The notes beneath the pieces are model-generated. The model did no database searches. It was given only the letters and a program-made list of their open reading frames with translations, and was not told the DNA's origin. A stretch of DNA of 13,820 nt from an uncultured Eggerthellaceae bacterium. GTDB taxonomy: Bacteria; Actinomycetota; Coriobacteriia; Coriobacteriales; Eggerthellaceae. The stretch is taken from contig CAMOLA010000055.1 of the NCBI GenBank assembly GCA_946618265.1, positions 1 through 13,820 of the forward strand, read 5' to 3'. Shown here in pieces: positions 8,906 to 13,820 of this stretch. The first letter of the stretch is position 1, and each line of letters starts with the position of its first letter. A program made the position numbers and the translations under genes.

Positions 8906-8917
8906 TCAAGCAGTATA
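8906..8917 (-). promoter_or_regulatory. -10 element for leaderless ecfT
   Basis: TATACT on the minus strand (8917-8912) is followed by six bases and then the GTG start at 8905. This is the distance expected from a -10 element to the transcription start, so the message may begin at the start codon. No good -35 was seen. Confidence 0.5.
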
Positions 8918-9025
8918 CCGACAAGAAGCCCGCTTCCCTCCAGCTAACCGGTAAGCGCGCAGACCTTCCGCTTCTGCGCTCACGCTTGCCTTGGCCACGC
9001 GCGCGTTTTCTCGGGCTCTTTTGAA

Positions 9026-9053
9026 TCATAAAAGGGACTATCCCTTTTTATGA
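9026..9053. repeat. intergenic palindrome E (REP-like, imperfect)
   Basis: TCATAAAAGGGA, CTA, TCCCTTTTTATGA: arms complementary apart from one extra A in the right arm. The core AGGGACTATCCCT resembles that of C and D with changes at the centre. It lies in the divergent gap between ecfT and the metallopeptidase gene, upstream of the latter's -10. Confidence 0.75.
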
Positions 9054-9092
9054 CGGGGGACCACGACGTGCCATCAGGCCTGAATCATTGTG

Positions 9093-9104
9093 TATAGTGG
9101 GACA
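9093..9104 (+). promoter_or_regulatory. -10 element for leaderless metallopeptidase gene
   Basis: TATAGT at 9093-9098 is followed by six bases (GGGACA) and then ATG at 9105. There is no ribosome site. The spacing mirrors that of the divergent ecfT promoter and suggests transcription starts at the ATG. Confidence 0.5.
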
Positions 9105-11345
9105 ATGAACCGAAATCGCATCGACACCCGCCGCACCATCCAAGGTCTCACTGCCTTGGCGTTTGGGTTGTTCCTGAGCCTGTGCAGCATGCCGCGTTAC
9201 GCGCTCGCCGCCGAGTCCGATACGGCCACCAGCACCACCGAAACGCTTCCCTTGCTGGTCATCGTCGTGGGCTTCGCCGGCGACGACGGTCATGCAGCCA
9301 CGCCCTACGACAGCGATTATGACTGGCACGACACGATATTCGGCTCGCAAAACTCCCTTTCGTCGTACTACCTCGACATGTCGGAAGGCGCGTTCACGTT
9401 CGCCCCTGTTCAGGAGACATGCGGGCATGACAAGGAAAACGCCAACGAAGCGGACCGTGCAAACGACGGAATCGTTCACATAACGCTCGACGAGCCCCAT
9501 GGCGATTGGGGGCTCGTAAACGAGGACAGCTCCATAGCGCTCGCCTTCAGCAAGGTGGTCCTCGACGCGTTCCACGAAGCCGGGCGTTTCGTCGACTACT
9601 CCGCCTACGACCGCAACGACGACAGCGCCATCTCGACTGACGAGCTTGCCGTATGCATGTGCGTTGCAGGCTACGACGCCTCGCCGTTCGAAAACCCGGG
9701 ACGAACCGACGTTCCCAGCGTTTGGCCCCATTCCGGGCAGATTGCGCGGGACGGCCGCGTGAGCGAAGGCCTCATGCATCTCGACTCCTACATCACGATA
9801 GCCGAGCACCTTTGGCACGAAACCGACCCCGTTGAACAGATCAGGCAAGAACCAATCGGCGTGCTGTACCACGAGCTCGGACATTACCTGGGCCTTCCCG
9901 ATCTCTACCCGACGGGCGAGAACGGGTCAAACCAGGCGTGGTCCGCGTATGGCGTCAACGAGCTCAGCCTCATGCATAGCGGCGGATGGGCCGAATCGCC
10001 CAACGGGGAAACGGGCCAGTCGACGCCGACCGCGCTCGACGCCTGGAGCCGCTACGCCTTGGGTTGGGAGCTCCCCGAAATCGTCACGGACAACGGCGAC
10101 TACCTCGTATCGAGCCAGCTGTCGGAATCGGGGTATCATGCGCTCTTGATCCCCTCGCCCGATCCTGACCAGTATTTTCTCGTCGAGAACAGGCAAATCG
10201 AGGGACACGACGCCGCGCTTGCTACCTTGGGCGAGCCGAACGGGGGCATCGTGATCTGGCACGTCGACAAGAGCGCAATAAGGAAATACGCCTACGATAA
10301 CGAGCTAAACTGCACTGACCATATCCCAGGCGTCATGCCCCTGTTCTTCGAGAAGAACGGCCTGCCGAACACGAAGGCGGCTTTCTTCAGCGCCGAGTCG
10401 TTCCGCGCGCATGTCGGGGACGGGCCGGCGGTCGTCAACCTGCTGCTCTACGATGACCTGGAAGCCGGAACGCCATCGACGCGCGTCGATTCGGGCATCA
10501 CGGTCGAGTGCGACAGCCCTTCAGCACGCGACATGACCGTGCACGTCGAGTTTTCAAGCATCGATGCCGGGATGGCAGGAAGCTCCTACCCGATCAACGA
10601 CGACGATCCCGCCCGTACGCACATCGGCGGCTCCGCGCTCGGACGCATCGCCAGCTCGGCCATCCTCGACGAGGCGGATGCGGACGTGGCGCTGGTTGAC
10701 GAAGGGGCCATCCGGTCAGGGTTGCCAGAAGGCCTGATTAGCTTCGAGCAAGCCGAGCAGGTGCTCGACCCGCGTGACCGCATCGAATGTTTCGATCTGA
10801 CGGGCGCCCAAATCGTCCAGCTCATCGAGCAGTCGTATCTGAACGCCGCCCTCTGCGATGCCGCAGCGTTTCTGGGACTCGATTCATCGGAACTTCATGC
10901 GACGGTCCTCAACATCGCAGGTGTCTCGTACACCATCGCGAGCGACCAAAACGGTGTTGCGCACGTGACATCAGCGTCGATTGGCGATGAGAAACTCGAA
11001 CGCGACAAGAGCTATTACGTTGCCACCGTACTTGCCTCAGACGCGGCACGCGCGTCGTTCGAAGCCCTGGCGCCCAACATCCTCGTGCTCTGGGGCTGCC
11101 CGGCCGATGCCGTGCGCTCGTTCGTCCAAGGCGATAAGTGGGAATCGCGCGCCGCATCGCTCACGAGCGATCAAGAGGTCAAGCACGTTCCGCGCGAGAC
11201 CGCTCAGACTGCACCGTCTGCGCAGTCCCAACCGCGAGAAGCATCCGTCCTCGACCGGCCGCTCATGCCGGTCATCCTCTGCATCCTTGCCGCCTGCTTC
11301 ATCTTTGGCGGCGCCGTGTTCACCGTCGCGATTCGCCGTCGCTAA
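9105..11345 (+). CDS. secreted, membrane-anchored M6-like metallopeptidase with 5'-nucleotidase C-like domain
   Basis: A 746-residue predicted surface protein. Residues 1-36 look like a signal peptide (basic RNR...RR, hydrophobic core, ALAA cleavage region). An M6-like (immune-inhibitor-A type) peptidase domain spans about 40-400: a calcium-loop-like DRNDDSAISTDE (169-180), the zinc site HELGHYLGLPD (256-266; His256, Glu257, His260, Asp266), then AWSRYALGW and QYFLVENRQ with WHVD, all typical of M6 proteins. Residues about 505-658 resemble the 5'-nucleotidase C-terminal domain (VALVDEGAIRSGLPEG, LTGAQIVQLIEQSY, later GVSYTI, DKSYYVAT), but no nucleotidase catalytic domain is present. A Ser/Gln/Pro-containing linker follows, then a membrane segment (722-743) and a final RRR. 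An upstream in-frame GTG (9090) lies before the -10, so ATG 9105 is preferred. Substrate unknown. Confidence 0.85.
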   Translation: MNRNRIDTRRTIQGLTALAFGLFLSLCSMPRYALAAESDTATSTTETLPLLVIVVGFAGDDGHAATPYDSDYDWHDTIFGSQNSLSSYYLDMSEGAFTFAPVQETCGHDKENANEADRANDGIVHITLDEPHGDWGLVNEDSSIALAFSKVVLDAFHEAGRFVDYSAYDRNDDSAISTDELAVCMCVAGYDASPFENPGRTDVPSVWPHSGQIARDGRVSEGLMHLDSYITIAEHLWHETDPVEQIRQEPIGVLYHELGHYLGLPDLYPTGENGSNQAWSAYGVNELSLMHSGGWAESPNGETGQSTPTALDAWSRYALGWELPEIVTDNGDYLVSSQLSESGYHALLIPSPDPDQYFLVENRQIEGHDAALATLGEPNGGIVIWHVDKSAIRKYAYDNELNCTDHIPGVMPLFFEKNGLPNTKAAFFSAESFRAHVGDGPAVVNLLLYDDLEAGTPSTRVDSGITVECDSPSARDMTVHVEFSSIDAGMAGSSYPINDDDPARTHIGGSALGRIASSAILDEADADVALVDEGAIRSGLPEGLISFEQAEQVLDPRDRIECFDLTGAQIVQLIEQSYLNAALCDAAAFLGLDSSELHATVLNIAGVSYTIASDQNGVAHVTSASIGDEKLERDKSYYVATVLASDAARASFEALAPNILVLWGCPADAVRSFVQGDKWESRAASLTSDQEVKHVPRETAQTAPSAQSQPREASVLDRPLMPVILCILAACFIFGGAVFTVAIRRR

Positions 11346-11379
11346 ATGTGACAAAGGGGTCAGACCCCTTTGTCACATT
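11345..11379. repeat. intergenic palindrome F (REP-like)
   Basis: A 35-base perfect palindrome around a central A: AATGTGACAAA, GGGGTC / GACCCC, TTTGTCACATT. It starts on the last base of the metallopeptidase stop codon. Its arms resemble those of palindrome A (TGACA, AAA, GGG). No plus-strand T-tract follows, so terminator function is uncertain. Confidence 0.9.
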
Positions 11380-11386
11380 AGAGCGC

Positions 11387-11417
11387 AAAAGAGGGGGCCG
11401 CATTGCGCGACCCCCTC
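11387..11417 (-). terminator. intrinsic terminator of the alpha operon
   Basis: On the minus strand GAGGGGGTCGC (11417-11407) pairs with GCGGCCCCCTC (11401-11391), including one T/G wobble, around a five-base loop, and is followed by TTTT (11390-11387). It lies 31 bases after the rplQ stop and marks the end of the ribosomal transcript. Confidence 0.85.
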
Positions 11418-11447
11418 GTCTTAGTTGCAAAGCGCTAGGCTGCTTGC

Positions 11448-12011
11448 TTATTCGGCCTTCTCGGCTTCCTCGGCAGCTTCCTCGACGACCTCTTCGGCCT
11501 CTGCGGCAGCTTCCTCGGCCTCGGACGATGCCTCGACGACCTCGGCCTCGATAACCTCGGGCTCTTCGGCCTCTTCGACCGTCTTGCCAAGCTCCTTGAC
11601 CGGCTCGGCCTTCTTCGGCTCGGCGGTCTTCTTGGCCTTCTTCTTCACCGGCTCGGTGCACAGCTCCATGATGACCATGGGAGCACCGTCGCCCTTGCGG
11701 GGACCGAGCTTCATGATGCGGGTGTAGCCACCGTTGCGGTCGGCGAACATGCCCTGCTCGACCTTTTCGAAGACCTCGCGCACGAGCTCTTTGTCGCCGC
11801 CGAGACGGGCGATGGCCAGACGACGGGAGTGCAGGTCGCCCTTCTTGGCCCAGGTGATGATGCGATCGACTTCGCCGCGAATCTCCTTCGCGCGAGACTC
11901 AATCGTCTTGATGCGGTCGTTGTAGAGCAGCGCGGCAGTCAGCGAACGCTTCATCGCCTTGGTATGCGACGGGTCGGTGCCGAGCTTGCGACCTTTGTAG
12001 TTGTGTCTCAT
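11448..12011 (-). CDS. rplQ: 50S ribosomal protein L17 with long acidic tail
   Basis: L17 is a component of the large ribosomal subunit. The 187-residue protein starts MRHNYKGRKLGTDPSH, the family signature, and the ordinary L17 core ends near residue 120 (GAPMVIMELC). About 65 further residues form a charged tail: a Lys-rich stretch (122-139) followed by a strongly acidic Glu/Ala run ending at 187. Such tails occur in some actinobacterial L17 proteins but this one is long and low in complexity. The ATG follows GGAG. The gene lies 37 bases after rpoA, its conserved partner, and is the last gene before the terminator. Confidence 0.96.
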   Translation of the reverse strand: MRHNYKGRKLGTDPSHTKAMKRSLTAALLYNDRIKTIESRAKEIRGEVDRIITWAKKGDLHSRRLAIARLGGDKELVREVFEKVEQGMFADRNGGYTRIMKLGPRKGDGAPMVIMELCTEPVKKKAKKTAEPKKAEPVKELGKTVEEAEEPEVIEAEVVEASSEAEEAAAEAEEVVEEAAEEAEKAE

Positions 12012-12048
12012 ATCCCAAATCTCCTATTACCTACTAATACGGGAAGCC

Positions 12049-12999
12049 TTACAGCTTTAGGTTCAGACCCATGGAAATCAGCTTGTCCTTGACTTCCTCG
12101 ATGGACTTGGCGCCGAAGTTCCTGATGTTGAGCAAGTCGTTCTCGGAGAACTCGACCAGCTGGCGCACCGAATGGATGCCGGCACGCTTCAGGCAGTTGT
12201 ACGAACGCACCGACAGGTCCAGATCCTCGATCTGCTTGTCGAGCTCGGCGTTGGATTCCTGGCCTTCGGGGGCGAAGATCGAGACGACTTCCGGCTCTTC
12301 CTCGCCTTCGACTTCGGCCAGCGCCATGAATGCGCCCATGTACTGATTGATGATGTTTACGGCAGCGAGCACTGCGTCGGTCGGGGTGATGGAACCATCG
12401 GTCTCGACCTCGAGCACCAGCTTGTCGTAGTCGGTGCGCTGGCCAACGCGGGTGTTCGTCACGTTCATCGTGCAACGGCGAACCGGCGAGAACAGCGAAT
12501 CGACGTGAATGATGCCGATCGGGTCTTCCGTGCGCTTGTTGTGGTCGGCATCGACATAGCCGCGGCCAACGCCAATGCGAACCGACATCTCGAGCTGGCC
12601 GCCGTCGGCAACCGTCGCGATGACGTGCTCCGGGTTGATGAGCGTGAACTCGGTGGGGACCTGAAGGTCGGCACCGGTCACCACGCAGGGACCCTCGGCG
12701 GACACATGCGCAACGGCCTCTTCGATGTCGCCGTTGAGGGCCTGGAACACAAGCCCCTTAACGTTCAAGACGATATCGGTGATGTCCTCGATTACGCCCT
12801 CGGCCGTCGTGAACTCGTGCTGCACGCCCTCGATCTGGATGGCCGTTGCTTTCGCACCATCGAGAGAGGAGAGCAGAACGCGACGCAGCGAGTTGCCGAG
12901 CGTGTTGCCGTAGCCGCGCTCGAGCGGCTCGACGATGAAACGCGCGACGGTGTCGTTCACTTCTTCCGTTGTAACTGTCGGCCTCATGAACTCTGTCAT
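12049..12999 (-). CDS. rpoA: DNA-directed RNA polymerase subunit alpha
   Basis: The alpha subunit nucleates assembly of RNA polymerase and contacts UP elements and activators. At 316 residues it is full length. The N-terminal assembly domain (1-232) includes FIVEPLERGYGNTLGNSLRR (21-40). An acidic linker (231-254) joins it to the C-terminal domain (255-316) with DLSVRSYNCLKRAGI; Arg265 and Asn268, the key UP-element DNA contacts of the E. coli protein, are present. The start at 12999 follows AGGAGG at a somewhat long 10-base spacing; an ATG at 12987 is the alternative. It lies in the alpha operon between rpsD and rplQ. Confidence 0.98.
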   Translation of the reverse strand: MTEFMRPTVTTEEVNDTVARFIVEPLERGYGNTLGNSLRRVLLSSLDGAKATAIQIEGVQHEFTTAEGVIEDITDIVLNVKGLVFQALNGDIEEAVAHVSAEGPCVVTGADLQVPTEFTLINPEHVIATVADGGQLEMSVRIGVGRGYVDADHNKRTEDPIGIIHVDSLFSPVRRCTMNVTNTRVGQRTDYDKLVLEVETDGSITPTDAVLAAVNIINQYMGAFMALAEVEGEEEPEVVSIFAPEGQESNAELDKQIEDLDLSVRSYNCLKRAGIHSVRQLVEFSENDLLNIRNFGAKSIEEVKDKLISMGLNLKL

Positions 13000-13030
13000 G
13001 TCGTATAAGCCTCCTTAACTTCGGGCGCGA

Positions 13031-13624
13031 TTACTTCGAGTAGAGTTCGACGATCAGCTGCTCGTTAATGTCGAGGTCGATCTGATCGCGAGTGGGAAGC
13101 GAGAGCACCGAGCCCTGCAGCTTCTCGATGTCGACTTCCAGCCAAGCCGGAACCGACACGCGCTCGTTGGAGACCAGGGCGCTCTTGATGACGAGCAGGT
13201 CCTTGGCCTTCGGAGCAACGGCGACGAGGTCGCCGGGACGTACGCGGTACGAGGGGATGTCGACGCGGCGGCCGTTGACCGTGATGTGGCCGTGCGTGAC
13301 GGTCTGACGCGCTTCCTTGCGCGTGCGGGCAAAGCCCAGACGGAACACGACGTTGTCGAGACGCGACTCGAGGATGGCCATCAGGTTCTCGCCCGTGACG
13401 CCTTCCTGGGACAGCGCGTGCTTGTAGTAGCGGCGGAACTGCTTCTCCAGGACGCCATAGATGAACTTGGCCTTCTGCTTCTCGCGCAGCTGCATGCCGT
13501 ATTCGCTTTCCTTGCGACGGCGAGCCGGCTGACGCTTCGATTCCTTCGTGGTATAGCCCAGCACCACCGGGTCGATGCCCAGCTGGCGGCAGCGCTTCAG
13601 AACCGGAGTCCTGTCAATTGCCAT
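13031..13624 (-). CDS. rpsD: 30S ribosomal protein S4
   Basis: S4 is a primary 16S rRNA binding protein of the small subunit. The 197-residue protein has the S4 N-terminal domain and an S4-type RNA-binding fold around 86-150 ([20 protein letters not shown], then [22 protein letters not shown]). Only one cysteine (Cys12) lies in the N-terminal region, so it is the zinc-free form. ATG 13624 is chosen because AGGAGG lies 8 bases upstream; the frame continues upstream without a comparable site. rpsK ends 23 bases before it and rpoA starts 31 bases after. Confidence 0.97.
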   Translation of the reverse strand: MAIDRTPVLKRCRQLGIDPVVLGYTTKESKRQPARRRKESEYGMQLREKQKAKFIYGVLEKQFRRYYKHALSQEGVTGENLMAILESRLDNVVFRLGFARTRKEARQTVTHGHITVNGRRVDIPSYRVRPGDLVAVAPKAKDLLVIKSALVSNERVSVPAWLEVDIEKLQGSVLSLPTRDQIDLDINEQLIVELYSK

Positions 13625-13647
13625 AATTGGTTTCCTCCTAATACAAA

Positions 13648-13820
13648 CTAGACGCGACGACGCTTGCGCGGACGGCAACCGTTGTGCGGGATGGGCGTGC
13701 AATCCTGGATGCTGGACACTTCGAGGCCAGCTGCCTGCAGCGAGCGTACGGCGGTCTCGCGGCCGGAGCCGGGACCCTTCACGTACACGGCAACCTTGTG
13801 CAGGCCATGCTCCATTGCCG
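13648..13820 (-). CDS. rpsK: 30S ribosomal protein S11, C-terminal part
   Basis: The last 56 codons of rpsK run off the right edge of the window. The visible part contains [25 protein letters not shown] and the invariant tail [16 protein letters not shown], ending with TAG at 13648-13650. S11 lies in the platform of the small subunit near the mRNA exit. The position before rpsD and rpoA matches the conserved alpha operon, so rpsM is expected next, outside the window. Confidence 0.97.
   Translation of the reverse strand, partial: AMEHGLHKVAVYVKGPGSGRETAVRSLQAAGLEVSSIQDCTPIPHNGCRPRKRRRV

Noticed and set aside
9090..9104. GTG at 9090 as the metallopeptidase start
   Set aside because: It precedes the TATAGT -10 element and has no ribosome site; the ATG at 9105 begins a normal signal peptide.
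9105..9215. Lipoprotein signal in the metallopeptidase (LSLC)
   Set aside because: The residue before Cys is Leu rather than Gly/Ala/Ser, and an ALAA signal-peptidase I site follows shortly.
11345..11379. Palindrome F as an ordinary rho-independent terminator
   Set aside because: No T-tract follows on the plus strand, and the same kind of palindrome occurs upstream of genes elsewhere in the window; a separate proper terminator serves rplQ.

Overview
This is a high-GC bacterial chromosomal window carrying mostly housekeeping genes. The likely source is an actinobacterium of the class Coriobacteriia (Eggerthellaceae-like). That assignment is an inference from the protein sequences, the GC-rich codon use, the combination of MoCo genes with an alpha operon, and the short palindromes in the gaps. 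Nothing here identifies a species. Thirteen complete genes and one partial gene are supported. Almost all are on the minus strand; hpf, acpP and the M6-type metallopeptidase gene are on the plus strand.

Left part (1-1240): a 314-base stretch with no certain gene, holding a possible promoter/operator and a possible 13-codon leader ORF. It is followed by hpf (long ribosome-hibernation factor) and acpP (acyl carrier protein), then a good intrinsic terminator. Left-centre (1243-4534, minus): alr, udg (type 4 uracil-DNA glycosylase) and folC, with alr and udg overlapping by 8 bases, probably one transcript. Centre (4754-6630, minus): moeA and mogA, which perform the last two steps of molybdenum cofactor synthesis. 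Then eno (6787-8079, minus) with its own terminator, and a solitary ecfT (8234-8905, minus), the transmembrane coupling subunit of ECF vitamin/metal transporters, without its ATPase genes. Divergent from ecfT is a large secreted, membrane-anchored protein (9105-11345, plus). It joins an M6-like zinc metallopeptidase to a domain resembling the C-terminal domain of 5'-nucleotidases. The right end (11448-13820, minus) is the conserved alpha operon: rpsK (partial), rpsD, rpoA, rplQ.

The most notable unexplained structure is a set of near-perfect palindromes in six intergenic gaps. Most have an odd centre and a GGG(G)A/T core, and many abut gene 3' ends. The longest is a gapless 66-bp perfect palindrome made of two inverted 29-base palindromes whose outer edge supplies the ecfT stop codon. 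The layout resembles REP/REPIN elements. Other points of interest are the peptidase/5'-nucleotidase-C fusion, a divergent pair of apparently leaderless genes (ecfT and the peptidase gene), and the ecfT gene lying downstream of rplQ without ecfA genes.
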